NCBI RefSeq assembly: GCF_022664535.1
Contig: NZ_JAKUJY010000008.1
Span: forward strand, 1-64,000
Length of the DNA stretch: 64,000 nt
DNA from: Sphingobium trunci
GTDB taxonomy: Bacteria; Pseudomonadota; Alphaproteobacteria; Sphingomonadales; Sphingomonadaceae
Direction: 5' to 3'
Each line of letters starts with the position of its first letter. Position 1 is the stretch's first letter. Position numbers and translations under genes: made by a program. The notes beneath the pieces were generated by a model. The model ran no database searches. It had not been told where the DNA came from and saw nothing but the letters and a program-made list of their open reading frames with translations. This document shows positions 28,154-39,155 of this stretch, piece after piece.

Positions 28154-29541
28154 GTCTGCACCTTCCACTGGCCCCGGCGGCACAGCACGAGCTTATACCA
28201 AAGGATGGAACCCGCAATCTGCGCGGCGGTTGCAATCAGGCCGGGGCGCCCCTCCTCCACATCGAGCCAGCTTGTCCAGCTGACATAGCCAAGCGCCAGC
28301 AGGGTCACGATCGGCGCGATGGGATAGAGTGGCATCTTGTAGGGCGCATGAGCGCTCGCCCCGCCGCGCCGCCCGGCCACAGCCGCGAGCGCAATACCGC
28401 CATAGATCGCCACCAGCCCGGTGCCGTTCAACACCAGCAGCAACCGCATCGGCAGGAAACAGGCGAGCGTTCCCAAACCGCCGACGATGATCGTCCCGAT
28501 CCATGGCGAATCGAAGCGCGGGTGGATCGCCACCAGCCAGTCGTCGATGCGCGGAATCCAGGCACGGTCCCGCCCGGTCGAATAGAAGAAGCGCGCGCAG
28601 GCCAGCACGCAGGCGATGATCGCATTGATGATGGCCAGCACGATGCCTGCCGAAACGAGCGCCGATAATGCCGCGCCGCCCCTTTGCCGGACCAGCAGGC
28701 CGAAGGGATCATCGGCGGTCAGCAGGGTCGCAAGGTCGATCTTCGCCAGCAGCAGCGCGAGCAGGGGCACGCCTTCGAACAACAACGCCAATCCCAGCGA
28801 AGCCAGGATGGTGCGGGCAATGCGCCGGGGCGCCTCATGCATTTCCTCGCCGAAATAGACGGCCATGCCATAGCCGTTGAGCGCGAAGATCGCGATGGTG
28901 GTGGCGACCCCGATGGAGGCGGCGCCGGCCGGGGCAAAGCCTTCCCCCGCCCCTGCACCCACCAGCACGACCGGATGGATAAGGAAATCGAGCGCGGGCC
29001 GCGCATGATCGGCAAAGCCCAGCGCCATCACCACGACCACCGCCAGCAGTTCGACCAGCAGGAACAGTCCGGTGATGACCGCATTCACCCGGATATTGAG
29101 GATCGCCACCAGCGTCGACCCTATCATCACCGCGACGGCGACCGGCACGGCGGGCAACCCCGGCACCACCCGCGCCATGACCGAAGCGATGCCGAGCGCC
29201 GCGACCGGCGGGAACAGCACATTGTTGAAGACATTGACGCCCAGCATGACGAACCCCGCCATCGGCCCCAGGGTCTGCGCCACCGCGACATATTCCCCGC
29301 CGGCAACCGGCCAGGCGGAGGAGAGTTCGGCATAGATGAAGGCAGTCGCGACGCAGATCAGGCTGGCGAGGATCATCGCCCAGATCGCGCCGGTCCCCGC
29401 CGCCTGCAGCATGCCGGGGATGATGACGAAGACCGACGATGCCGGGGTAGTCGCGGACAGGGTGAGGAACAGCACCCCGGCCACGCCCAGGCTGCGCGCC
29501 AGGGCGGGCGGCTTTTCCGGCAACATCTGTTCATCAAACAT
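28150..29541 (-). CDS. APC-family amino-acid permease
   Basis: This 463-residue integral membrane protein has about twelve hydrophobic segments. The conserved first-helix pattern (SLGVAGVLFLTLSATTPASSVFV) and an intracellular SSAWPVAGGEYVAVAQTLGP motif are typical of the amino acid-polyamine-organocation (APC) family. ATG at 29541 has GAGGGGG upstream. The substrate is not predictable by eye. Its stop overlaps the PPK2 start, making a two-gene operon. The aspS terminator lies just upstream, so it must have its own promoter in about 40 nt or downstream of the hairpin. Confidence 0.87.
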   Translation of the reverse strand: MFDEQMLPEKPPALARSLGVAGVLFLTLSATTPASSVFVIIPGMLQAAGTGAIWAMILASLICVATAFIYAELSSAWPVAGGEYVAVAQTLGPMAGFVMLGVNVFNNVLFPPVAALGIASVMARVVPGLPAVPVAVAVMIGSTLVAILNIRVNAVITGLFLLVELLAVVVVMALGFADHARPALDFLIHPVVLVGAGAGEGFAPAGAASIGVATTIAIFALNGYGMAVYFGEEMHEAPRRIARTILASLGLALLFEGVPLLALLLAKIDLATLLTADDPFGLLVRQRGGAALSALVSAGIVLAIINAIIACVLACARFFYSTGRDRAWIPRIDDWLVAIHPRFDSPWIGTIIVGGLGTLACFLPMRLLLVLNGTGLVAIYGGIALAAVAGRRGGASAHAPYKMPLYPIAPIVTLLALGYVSWTSWLDVEEGRPGLIATAAQIAGSILWYKLVLCRRGQWKVQT

Positions 29542-29581
29542 GCGCGTCCCCCTCGCCGCTCCTTACACCAAGAGCGGACGT

Positions 29582-29616
29582 AAAAAATCCTCCCCGCGCG
29601 CAGCGCGGGGAGGATT
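29582..29616 (-). terminator. rho-independent terminator of aspS
   Basis: A perfect 14-bp stem (29586-29599 pairing with 29603-29616, 3-nt loop) is rich in CCCCGCGC. On the minus strand it is followed by a run of T. It lies 18 nt past the aspS stop codon. The stem sequence also resembles the CTCCCCG/CGGGGAG palindromes seen elsewhere in the window. Confidence 0.9.
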
Positions 29617-29634
29617 GGGAAGGGACGCTGATGC

Positions 29635-31419
29635 TTACGCCTTTGCCTGCGGCTCCACCACGCGGATGTGCAGTTCGCGCAGCTGCTTTAACTCGGCCGG
29701 GGCCGGCGCGCCCATCAACAGATCCTCGGCCCGCTGGTTCATCGGGAACAGCGTGATCTCGCGCAGATTCTGCGCCCCGCACAGCAGCATCACGATCCGG
29801 TCCACGCCCGCGGCCATGCCGCCATGCGGCGGGGCGCCATATTGGAAGGCGCGGTAGAGGCCGCCGAAACGCTCCTCCACATCCTGCTGGCTGAGGCCGA
29901 CCTTCTCGAATGCCTTGACCATCAGTTCGGGCGACTGGTTGCGGATCGAGCCCGAAGCAATCTCATAACCGTTGCAGACCATGTCATATTGATAGGCCTT
30001 GAGGGTCAGCGGATCCTGACTGTCCAGCGCTTCCATCCCGCCCTGCGGCATGGAGAAGGGGTTGTGCGCGAAGTCGATCTTCTTCTCGTCCTCGTCATAT
30101 TCGTAGAAGGGGAAATCGACGATCCAGCACAGTTCGAACCGGCCCTTGTCGATCAGGTCCAGCTGCTCGCCCACGCGGATGCGCGCCAGACCCGCCAGCT
30201 TGGCGGCCTGCGATTCCTTGCCCGCCGCGAAGAACACGCCGTCATTGGGGCCAAGGCCCAGCGCCTCGACCAGCTTCGCCGTCCGCTCCTCGCCATGATT
30301 CTTGGCGATGGGACCGCCGGGCACGCCATCCTTGATGTTGATATAGCCAAGGCCGGAATAGCCCTCGGCCCGCGCCCAGTTGTTCATGTCGTCGAAGAAC
30401 TTCCGGCTACCCGCGCCGGCGCCCGGCGCCGGGATCGCGCGGATCACGCTGCCGCTCTCCACCAGCGAGGCGAAGATGCCGAAGCCCGACCCCACGAAAT
30501 GTTCGGTGACGTCGGTGATGACGATCGGGTTGCGCAGGTCGGGCTTGTCCGACCCATATTTCAGCATCGCCTCGGCATGGGGGATGCGCGGGAAGCTGCC
30601 CGCCGGGGTCACATGCCTGCCCTCGGCGAACGCCTCGAACACCTGGGCGATCACCGGCTCCATCGTGTTCCAGACGTCTTCCTGGGTGACGAAGCTCATT
30701 TCCAGGTCAAGCTGGTAGAATTCGCCCGGCAGGCGGTCGGCGCGCGGGTCTTCGTCGCGGAAGCAGGGCGCGATCTGGAAATAGCGGTCGAAGCCCGCCA
30801 CCATCAGCAGCTGCTTATATTGCTGCGGCGCCTGGGGCAGGGCGTAGAATTTGCCCGCATGGATGCGGCTCGGCACCAGGAAGTCGCGGGCGCCCTCGGG
30901 CGAGGAGGCGGTCAGGATCGGCGTCGAATATTCGGTGAAGCCCGCATCCTCCATCCGGCGGCGCATGTCGCGGATGATCTGCGTCCGCTTGACGATGTTC
31001 GCGTGCAGCGTCTCGCGCCGCAGGTCGAGGAAGCGGTAACGCAGGCGGATGTCTTCGGGATATTCCTGCTCGCCCGCCACGGGAAGCGGCAGGTCGGCGG
31101 CGGCGGACAGCAGCACCGCGTCCAGCGCGCGAATCTCGATCTCGCCGGTCGGCAGGTTCGGGTTCACGGCCTCCCTGGCGCGGGCCACGACCTTGCCCGT
31201 CACCGTCACGACGCTTTCCGCGCGCAGCGATTCGATCACCTTGAAGACCGGCCCGTCGACCTCGGTGACGATCTGCACCATGCCATAATGGTCGCGCAGG
31301 TCGATGAAGACCAGATCGCCATGGTCGCGCTTGCGATGGACCCAGCCGGACACGCGCACCTCATGGCCGACCTCCGCCGTCGTAAGGGCGCCGCAGGTGT
31401 GGGTGCGATAGGCATGCAT
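29635..31419 (-). CDS. aspS: aspartate-tRNA ligase
   Basis: AspRS charges tRNA-Asp and belongs to class IIb. The 594 residues begin [13 protein letters not shown], with the N-terminal OB-fold anticodon-binding domain ([24 protein letters not shown]). The class II motifs follow: motif 2 around [21 protein letters not shown], the bacterial GAD insert, and motif 3 GVDRIVMLL near the C-terminus. In many alphaproteobacteria this enzyme is non-discriminating and works with GatCAB; which type this is cannot be decided here. The divergent neighbour is rnd. Confidence 0.96.
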   Translation of the reverse strand: MHAYRTHTCGALTTAEVGHEVRVSGWVHRKRDHGDLVFIDLRDHYGMVQIVTEVDGPVFKVIESLRAESVVTVTGKVVARAREAVNPNLPTGEIEIRALDAVLLSAAADLPLPVAGEQEYPEDIRLRYRFLDLRRETLHANIVKRTQIIRDMRRRMEDAGFTEYSTPILTASSPEGARDFLVPSRIHAGKFYALPQAPQQYKQLLMVAGFDRYFQIAPCFRDEDPRADRLPGEFYQLDLEMSFVTQEDVWNTMEPVIAQVFEAFAEGRHVTPAGSFPRIPHAEAMLKYGSDKPDLRNPIVITDVTEHFVGSGFGIFASLVESGSVIRAIPAPGAGAGSRKFFDDMNNWARAEGYSGLGYINIKDGVPGGPIAKNHGEERTAKLVEALGLGPNDGVFFAAGKESQAAKLAGLARIRVGEQLDLIDKGRFELCWIVDFPFYEYDEDEKKIDFAHNPFSMPQGGMEALDSQDPLTLKAYQYDMVCNGYEIASGSIRNQSPELMVKAFEKVGLSQQDVEERFGGLYRAFQYGAPPHGGMAAGVDRIVMLLCGAQNLREITLFPMNQRAEDLLMGAPAPAELKQLRELHIRVVEPQAKA

Positions 31420-31546
31420 GGCGATCTATTCTTTCAGCTTCGTTTTACGGAAATGACAAATTGTTGCAGCGCCGCTATGGGCAGTCTTGTCAAGCATTGA
31501 CGAGCCCGTGAGCGACGGGCCAGCCCATAATAAGATCGAAGACCAT

Positions 31547-32713
31547 ATGCAAATCCATCCGCTGATTACCGACAGCAAGACTCTTGCCCAATTCTGTGCC
31601 CGGATCGCCCAATCGCCCTATATCGCGGTCGATACCGAGTTCATGCGTGAAAACAGCTACTGGCCCGACCTCTGCCTGGTGCAGGTCGCGGACGAGCATG
31701 AAGCCGCCGCCATCGACCCCAAGGCGCCGGGGCTGGACCTGACACCCCTGCTCGACCTGATGGTCGACAATGAGGATGTGCTGAAGGTCTTCCACGCAGG
31801 CGGGCAGGACCTGGAGATCATCTACAATCTGACCGGCAAGACGCCGCATCCGCTGTTCGACACGCAGATCGCGGCGATGGCGCTGGGGCTGGGCGAGCAG
31901 ATCGGCTACGGCAATCTGGTCGACGCCTGGCTGGGGGTCCAGCTCGACAAGGGCGCCCGCTTCACCGACTGGGCGCGGCGCCCGCTCGACAAGCGGCAGA
32001 TCGACTATGCGATCGGCGACGTCACCTATCTCATCCAGATCTTCCCCAAGATGCTGGAGGAATTGCGCCGCACCGGCCGGGGCGACTGGCTGGACCAGGA
32101 AATGGAGCGGATCAGCGACCCCTCCAATTATGAGAACAAGCCGGAGGAAGCCTGGCAGCGCGTCCGCATCGCCAGCCGCAAGGCCGATGTGCTGGGCCGG
32201 CTGAAGGCGCTGGCCGCCTGGCGCGAGATCGAGGCGCAGGACAAGAACCTGCCCCGCGGCCGCATCGTCAAGGATGAGACGCTGGCCGACATCGCCAGCC
32301 ATCCGCCGCGCTCCCAGGAGGATCTTGGCAAGGTGCGCGGCCTTTCCGCCACCTGGAAGACCAATGATATCGGCGCCCGCCTGATGCTGGCGCTCGCCAA
32401 CCACCGGCCGCTCGGCAAGGACGAGATGCCCGAGCGCGATCCCAAGCGGCCGGGCCTGGGCAAGGACGGCGCGCTGGTGGCGGACCTGCTCAAGCTGCTG
32501 CTCAAGATCCGTTCCCGCGATATCAACGTCGCCGCCCGCCTGATCGCCCGCAGCGACGATATCGACGCGCTGGCGGCGGGGGTTCGTGACGGCCTCTCGA
32601 TCCTGGAAGGCTGGCGCTATGAACAATTCGGCCGCGACGCGGTTGATCTGGTCGAGGGCCGCATGGCCTTCGCGGTCAGGAATGGCCGCCTGAAAATGAC
32701 CCGCACCGAATAG
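31547..32713 (+). CDS. rnd: ribonuclease D
   Basis: RNase D is a 3'-to-5' exoribonuclease of the DEDD family that trims tRNA and other stable RNA. ATG at 31547 gives MQIHPLITDSKTL, the usual N-terminus, and 388 residues; a non-ATG extension upstream is ignored. The DEDD residues are visible in VDTEFMRE (D, E), FHAGGQDLEII (D) and KRQIDYAIGDVTYL (Y, D). A C-terminal HRDC-like helical region follows. The small I78 gene begins 11 nt downstream. Confidence 0.94.
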   Translation: MQIHPLITDSKTLAQFCARIAQSPYIAVDTEFMRENSYWPDLCLVQVADEHEAAAIDPKAPGLDLTPLLDLMVDNEDVLKVFHAGGQDLEIIYNLTGKTPHPLFDTQIAAMALGLGEQIGYGNLVDAWLGVQLDKGARFTDWARRPLDKRQIDYAIGDVTYLIQIFPKMLEELRRTGRGDWLDQEMERISDPSNYENKPEEAWQRVRIASRKADVLGRLKALAAWREIEAQDKNLPRGRIVKDETLADIASHPPRSQEDLGKVRGLSATWKTNDIGARLMLALANHRPLGKDEMPERDPKRPGLGKDGALVADLLKLLLKIRSRDINVAARLIARSDDIDALAAGVRDGLSILEGWRYEQFGRDAVDLVEGRMAFAVRNGRLKMTRTE

Positions 32714-32724
32714 GGAGTCCTCAT

Positions 32725-33021
32725 ATGCGGACGGCAGCCTTCAGCCTTCTTCTCCTGCTTACCGCCTGCGCCGGGGCGGGTGGCGGGGGTCCGGCCACGC
32801 CGCCCGCCAGCGCCGAAGGTCCATGCCGCAATGACGGCCTGGACCGCTTCACCGGCCGGACTGCCAGCACCGCTCTCGGCGTCGAACTGCTGAAGGCATC
32901 GGGCGCCCGCACCCTGCGCTGGGGCGCGCCGGGCATGGCGATGACCATGGATTTCCGCGCCGACCGCCTGACGGTCAGCTATGACGAGAAGATGGCGATC
33001 ACCTCCGCCCGCTGCGGCTGA
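32725..33021 (+). CDS. small I78-family peptidase-inhibitor lipoprotein
   Basis: This 98-residue exported protein has a lipoprotein signal (LLLLTAC, with Cys near residue 15). The rest matches the I78 (potato-inhibitor-I-like) inhibitor family seen in many Gram-negatives: C..DGLDRFTGRTAS..., RTLRWGAPGMAMTMDFRADRLTVSYDE and a terminal ITSARC. A GGGAG ribosome-binding site precedes ATG at 32725. The gene is 11 nt downstream of rnd and probably co-transcribed. The partner protease is unknown. Confidence 0.86.
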   Translation: MRTAAFSLLLLLTACAGAGGGGPATPPASAEGPCRNDGLDRFTGRTASTALGVELLKASGARTLRWGAPGMAMTMDFRADRLTVSYDEKMAITSARCG

Positions 33022-33136
33022 AGATGATCGCGGCCGGGGATGGAATAAACCATCCCCGCCGGTCGTATTCTCCCCGGCATCAGGCACGATCCCACCGATT
33101 GCGCCTGGTCGGCCCGACGGGTGGTCCCCATAGGGC

Positions 33137-33189
33137 GGCGTAGCGGTGGCGCAATGAGGTTAGGCCCCTCTCGGCGCCATCGCTACGCC
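33137..33189. repeat. long intergenic hairpin
   Basis: A 16-nt arm (33137-33152) pairs with 33174-33189 with a single G-U wobble, enclosing a 21-nt loop. It stands between the I78 gene and the DUF1801 gene, with no poly-T tail beyond it. It may be a terminator-like element, a dispersed palindrome or an RNA structure. Nothing else is evident in 33022-33274. Confidence 0.6.
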
Positions 33190-33274
33190 ATTTCAAACAC
33201 TTCCTTCCTTTAGCCCATCTCTATAGGCTGGGTGCCCTGAGTCATGAATTGCCCGGTCAAGGAGGGGGAATGCG

Positions 33275-33661
33275 ATGGAAGAGAGGAATGCCTCGGCCCT
33301 GATCGACGGACGGATCGCGGAGCTTGGCGACTGGCGCGGCGAGACCCTCGCCCATATCCGCGGGCTGATCCATCAGGCCGATCCCGATGTGACCGAGGAA
33401 TGGAAATGGCGCGGCGTCCCGGTCTGGTCGCATGACGGCATCCTCTGCACCGGCGAAAGCTACAAGCAGGCGGTGAAGCTGACCTTCGCCAAGGGCGCCT
33501 CGCTCGATGATCCCTCAGGCCTGTTCAACGCCAGCCTGGAGGGCAATATGCGCCGCGCCATCGACATCCATGAAGGCGAAGCGATCGACGCGGACGCCTT
33601 TCGGTCGCTCATCCGCGCCGCCATTGCGCTCAACCGGGGCAAGAGCCGGAAGAAGGGCTGA
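33275..33661 (+). CDS. DUF1801 (YdhG-like) domain protein
   Basis: This 128-residue soluble protein has the DUF1801 pattern: GRIAELGDWRGETLAHIRGLIHQADPDVTEEWKWRGVPVW, then KLTFAKGASL and a C-terminal AIDIHEGEAIDADAFRSLIRAAI. A strong GGAGGGGG site precedes ATG at 33275. The family has no established biochemical role. The Lys-rich end (GKSRKKG) could be a nucleic-acid contact but that is speculation. Confidence 0.88.
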   Translation: MEERNASALIDGRIAELGDWRGETLAHIRGLIHQADPDVTEEWKWRGVPVWSHDGILCTGESYKQAVKLTFAKGASLDDPSGLFNASLEGNMRRAIDIHEGEAIDADAFRSLIRAAIALNRGKSRKKG

Positions 33662-33669
33662 AAGGCGGA

Positions 33670-34404
33670 TCACACCTCCAGCCCGATCAGCGTCCCGCTG
33701 CCGATCCGCCCGACATAGCGCTTGCCGTCGATTTCCAGCCAGTCGGGCGTCACCTCCAGCCGACGCCCCCTGATCGTCGTGCGCAGATGCTCCACGGCGA
33801 TCCGGTTGCGCGCCACGATCCGCAGCACCGCCAGCCCGTCACCGCGCGCCGCCATCATGCTGTAGCGGTCGCCGCGCAGCAGGAAATGCCAGCTGCCGTC
33901 GGAGGGAATCCATTCATTGCCGTCGACGATCTGCATCGCTTCGCCCTTGGCATCGCCCATCCGCACGCTGATGCGGGTCGCGCCATTGCTGCGGCGCGGC
34001 GGGGCGAAGATCAATATCGGCTCGCCCTCCAGCGTCAGCGGGATCGGCGTGTCCCGCAACAGCCGGGAGCCGCCCATGATCAGCGTCGGCAGTTCCGGCG
34101 AAAAAGGCAGGCGGTCCCGCGCGAAATGGCGCTGCCGCACGACAGGGTTGGCATGGAAGCCCTGCACCTGCATCGGCGTCAGCCGCCCTTCCTCGACCAG
34201 CCCATGACAGGTCGGACAAAGCAGCGTCACCCCATTGCCTTCGGGCAGCCGCAAATAGCGGTAGATGGTCACGCCGCAGCGGACGCAGGCAAAGCCGCAG
34301 GCCTGACGGACCTCGTCCCGCTGCTGCGCGGTCAGTTCTGGCAGCGACGGCATCACACGCAAGCCCATGCACGACGACCCCTTGCAATCGCCCGTCCACG
34401 CCAT
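33670..34404 (-). CDS. HNH-like zinc-ribbon protein of unknown function
   Basis: This 244-residue protein has two zinc-type cysteine pairs, CVRC (C40, C43) and CPTCH (C63, C66, H67), spaced as in HNH nucleases. The DH segment of the catalytic core is missing between them (YRYLRLPEGNGVTLL), so nuclease activity is doubtful. The C-terminal two thirds look beta-rich (RISVRMGD, WHFLLRGDRYSMMAARGDGLAVLRIV) without recognisable family. The first ATG is 34404; nearby Mets (residues 13 and 18) are alternative starts and none has a good ribosome-binding site. Function unknown. Confidence 0.65.
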   Translation of the reverse strand: MAWTGDCKGSSCMGLRVMPSLPELTAQQRDEVRQACGFACVRCGVTIYRYLRLPEGNGVTLLCPTCHGLVEEGRLTPMQVQGFHANPVVRQRHFARDRLPFSPELPTLIMGGSRLLRDTPIPLTLEGEPILIFAPPRRSNGATRISVRMGDAKGEAMQIVDGNEWIPSDGSWHFLLRGDRYSMMAARGDGLAVLRIVARNRIAVEHLRTTIRGRRLEVTPDWLEIDGKRYVGRIGSGTLIGLEV

Positions 34405-34525
34405 TCGCGGACCGGCGTTCCTCCGGCGTCCTTCCTGCTGGCTGGAGGCCGTCGAACGGCCCCTTCTCGCTGTTGCACTATCGATGAAATAAATGCGGAC
34501 AAGTCAAGAGGCGTGCAGCGATCTT

Positions 34526-34912
34526 CTATCGTTGGGGCAGCAGATCCAGGTTGCGCGACGCCGCGATCGCCCGGATGCGATCCGGCCGCGGCATGGACTT
34601 GATCGCGATTTCGGCGACATCCCCGGCGCTGAACAGCTCGACATTGCCGACATTGAAGATGCGCTGGCCCAGCGTCTGGGTAATCCGCACGCTGCGGATG
34701 CTGGACAGCGCGATTTCCGTCCGCTGTTTGGCGAGCAGCCCGCGCTCCATCAGCACTTCCCGGTCGGACAGCGCCAGCCGCTCGCCCTTGTGCAGCACCC
34801 ACCAGACCCCGATCGCCAGGATGCCGACGACGGAGATCAGCAGCAGGACGAACAGAAAGGGATGGGCGCGGAACATCGCCGGATTCTCGTCATACAGCCA
34901 TGTCTCGCTCAT
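34526..34912 (-). CDS. PH-domain membrane protein (bPH2/DUF304 type)
   Basis: This 128-residue protein begins with a cytosolic stretch (MSETWLYDENPAMFRAHPF). A hydrophobic anchor follows (about 19-41), then a bacterial PH-like domain with RQERGLLAKQRTEIALSSIRSVRI-type strands (visible as LMERGLLAKQRTEIALSSIRSV), RIFNVGNVELFSAGD and a final helix (RIRAIAAS). Such proteins are of unknown specific function. It lies 69 nt downstream of lepA on the same strand and may be co-transcribed. Confidence 0.83.
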   Translation of the reverse strand: MSETWLYDENPAMFRAHPFLFVLLLISVVGILAIGVWWVLHKGERLALSDREVLMERGLLAKQRTEIALSSIRSVRITQTLGQRIFNVGNVELFSAGDVAEIAIKSMPRPDRIRAIAASRNLDLLPQR

Positions 34913-34981
34913 GCCGGTCCCCTGCCGCTAACCACCTGAACTGACCATGGAAGCGACCCTCCGGTCAAGCCGGGACGGCGG

Positions 34982-36787
<1,806 letters not shown>

Positions 36788-36834
36788 GGCCCGCGCCGAT
36801 AGCAGCGATTGAGGGGCCTGTCAGCAGCGCTTAA

Positions 36835-36925
36835 AGTCTGTTTGGAAATGCGCCTTTCGGCGCCTGGCCGCACCAGCGCCGGTGCCGTCCCGAAATGCGC
36901 TCATCCGCGCTTTTCCAAACAGACT
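36835..36925. repeat. 91-bp element with 19-bp terminal inverted repeats
   Basis: The arm 36835-36853 (AGTCTGTTTGGAAATGCGC) and the arm 36907-36925 (reverse complement) match at 18 of 19 positions. The 53-bp centre contains a further GGCGC palindrome. It lies between the divergent lepA and csgG genes. It resembles a small non-autonomous palindromic repeat; no copy with the same ends was noticed elsewhere in the window. Confidence 0.7.
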
Positions 36926-37042
36926 ATCCCGGCGATAACCATTCGCATTGCTTGAACCGCCACACGGTTGTGCTAGAGCTTGGAACGACAATCGGGGCGC
37001 CAAAAATCAAAACGACATCAGCAACTTTCAGGGGTGCATGAC

Positions 37043-37813
37043 ATGCGCGTGTTCACGAAGTTCATCACCGCCGCAGCCGGACTGGCTGTCGCGGCCTCTC
37101 CGGCGATGGCCGCCGAAAAGGGTTCGTCCGCCCGGCAGGAACAGGCCAAGAAAACCGCCGAAATTCCTCATTGCACCCGGCGCCTCGGCACCGTCGCGAT
37201 CGTCGAACCCGACAATCAGTGGTGGCGCGAGCTGAACCTGGGCAGCCCCGAGGCGATCCTCAAGGTGTTCGTCCAGCAGTCCGGCTGCTTCGGCCTCGTC
37301 AATCGCGGCCGCGCCATGGCCAGCCGCAACATGGAACGCGCCATGGCCGATTCCGGCGAGCTTCAGGCGGGATCGAACCTGGGCAAGGGCCAGGTGAAGG
37401 CGGCGGATTATTTCCTCCAGCCCGATATCGTCTCCTCCAACAAGAATTCGGGCGGCAACGCGCTGGGCGGCATGCTCGGCGGCATGCTCGGCGGCCGCAC
37501 CTTCGGCGCGCTCGCCGGGGGCATCTCGATCAAGAAGAGCGAGGCGAACGTCACCCTTTCCATCGTCAACGCCCGCACCACGGAGGAAGAGGCGCTGACC
37601 GAGGGCTATGCCCGCAAGTCGGACCTGAGCTTCGGCGGCGGCGGCGGCGCCGGCTGGTGGGGCGGCTTCGCGGCGGCTGGCGGCGGCGGCTACCAGAATA
37701 CCGAAATCGGCCAGGTGATCGTGCTGGCCTATCTCGACGCCTATACCAAGCTGGTGACGCAGCTTGGCGGCCTGCCCGCCAATGCGGCGGCAGCGGCGCC
37801 CCGCGCCCAGTAA
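37043..37813 (+). CDS. CsgG-family outer-membrane/secretion protein
   Basis: This 256-residue exported protein has a signal peptide (FITAAAGLAVAASPAMAAE). The mature part resembles the CsgG/HfaB family: GTVAIVEPDNQWW, SPEAILKVFVQQSGCFGLVNRGRAM, AADYFLQPDI, a glycine-rich LGGMLGGMLGG and IVNARTTEEEALTEG. Curli CsgG forms a pore, while many alphaproteobacterial members have unknown function. No lipobox is evident, unlike CsgG of E. coli. A glycine/tryptophan-rich stretch (residues about 196-213) is unusual. ATG at 37043 has AGGGG 9 nt upstream. No other curli genes are in the window. Confidence 0.8.
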   Translation: MRVFTKFITAAAGLAVAASPAMAAEKGSSARQEQAKKTAEIPHCTRRLGTVAIVEPDNQWWRELNLGSPEAILKVFVQQSGCFGLVNRGRAMASRNMERAMADSGELQAGSNLGKGQVKAADYFLQPDIVSSNKNSGGNALGGMLGGMLGGRTFGALAGGISIKKSEANVTLSIVNARTTEEEALTEGYARKSDLSFGGGGGAGWWGGFAAAGGGGYQNTEIGQVIVLAYLDAYTKLVTQLGGLPANAAAAAPRAQ

Positions 37814-37831
37814 ACGGTATGGATCAGGAAG

Positions 37832-37865
37832 GGGCGCTGCCGGATCGACCGGCGGCGCCCTTTTT
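37832..37865 (+). terminator. rho-independent terminator of the CsgG-family gene
   Basis: The stem GGGCGC-t-GCCGG (37832-37843) pairs with CCGGC-g-GCGCCC (37849-37860), and five T follow (37861-37865). It lies 18 nt past the stop codon. The T run touches the stop codon of the convergent acyltransferase gene. Confidence 0.9.
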
Positions 37866-38908
37866 CATGTCCGGCTGGGCGCGGCCCCGGCAGGCGCCGA
37901 AGCAGCCAAACGGCGCCGCCGCCACCAGCCCAATATCGCCTCTGCGGCCGGGCGCTCGACCGCCCGGTTGATGAGCGTGCCGAGCGACAGCGCGGCCAGG
38001 AAAGCGGCGGCGAAACCGGCCCAAGGACTATAGCCCGCCTCCGCCATTTTCAGCATCACGACGAAGCCGACATGCTGGTGGATCAGGTAGAAGCTGTAGC
38101 TGATCCCGCCCAGCCAGACGAGCGGCCGCAGCCGCAGAAAAGTCAGCCGCCCGCCGATCAGCGCGCCGAACAGCGCCAGCAGGAGGACGCCGGCCAGGGT
38201 GATGTCCCAACTGTCGACGGTCGCGACCGACAGCAGCGCCAGCGCGGTATAGGGCGCCTGCTGCCGCCAGCTCCGCTGCCCCGACCAGATGCGATAGGCG
38301 AGCATGCCGATGATGAAGAAGGGCACATAGCGCAGCACCGCCAGCATCACGATCCGCTCCGGCATGCCGGGCCACAGCGCATAGAGCCAGCGCAGCGCCA
38401 GCCACGCCACCAGCACCGGCTCCAGCCGTTTCAGCCCTGCCCATTTCCAGATCGCCACCATGCAGAAATAGAAGGCGATCTCGACCGTCAGCGTCCAATA
38501 GGCGCCGTCGGCCGCAGGCAGGAAGGCGAAGCCCTGGAGCATCGTCACATTGGCCAGGATCGCTCCCGGCCCGATCAGCAACTGGCTCGCGCGCGCCAGA
38601 AACTCGATCGCCAGCGTCAGCGTCATCGCCACCAGATAGGCGGGATAGAGCCGGGCGACGCGGTTGACCACGAAGTCGGCGACCGTCGCGATCCGGTCCA
38701 GCGTGAAGAAGATCGCGAAGCCGGAAATGGCGAAGAACAGCAGCACCCGGTAATTGCCGCCCAGAAAGCTGAAGGGCACATGGGCCGCCTGCGGGAACAG
38801 CTCATGGAAGCGGGTCGAATAATGAAAGACGAGCACGCACAGCGCCCCCAGCCCGCGCAAGGCATCCAGTTCCGTCAAGCGGCCGGAGGAAGGGCGAGTC
38901 TCTGCCAT
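37865..38908 (-). CDS. acyltransferase family 3 membrane protein (OafA/YrhL type)
   Basis: This is a 347-residue membrane protein with about ten hydrophobic segments and the acyltransferase-3 N-terminus LTELDALRGLGALCVLVFHYSTRF (His in the catalytic helix). Members transfer acetyl or other acyl groups to sugars, phenolics or lipids. The ATG at 38908 is chosen; an upstream TTG (38935) would add nine residues. The substrate is unknown and there are no sugar-biosynthesis genes beside it. The C-terminus (WWRRRRLAASAPAGAAPSRT) is basic. It converges on the CsgG-family gene. Confidence 0.85.
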   Translation of the reverse strand: MAETRPSSGRLTELDALRGLGALCVLVFHYSTRFHELFPQAAHVPFSFLGGNYRVLLFFAISGFAIFFTLDRIATVADFVVNRVARLYPAYLVAMTLTLAIEFLARASQLLIGPGAILANVTMLQGFAFLPAADGAYWTLTVEIAFYFCMVAIWKWAGLKRLEPVLVAWLALRWLYALWPGMPERIVMLAVLRYVPFFIIGMLAYRIWSGQRSWRQQAPYTALALLSVATVDSWDITLAGVLLLALFGALIGGRLTFLRLRPLVWLGGISYSFYLIHQHVGFVVMLKMAEAGYSPWAGFAAAFLAALSLGTLINRAVERPAAEAILGWWRRRRLAASAPAGAAPSRT

Positions 38909-39155
38909 TGCTACGCCATAGCAACCAGACAGCAATCAATCAGTTAATATCGTGGTTAACCATGGACATGACCGGCGCATGGAGGTTTCTTCCTGTTCCA
39001 CTATTCACGCTGGCTGGCACCCAACCGGGGAAAAATCCCGTCCGGCGATGGCCTCGGGGAAAGGGCCAGTCCTCTCTGGACCAACTGGCATCCGGCACGG
39101 TGATGCGTCGCGGCGCCGTTTGCGCTATATCGGCGTGGCTACCCGAGGGGATGTC

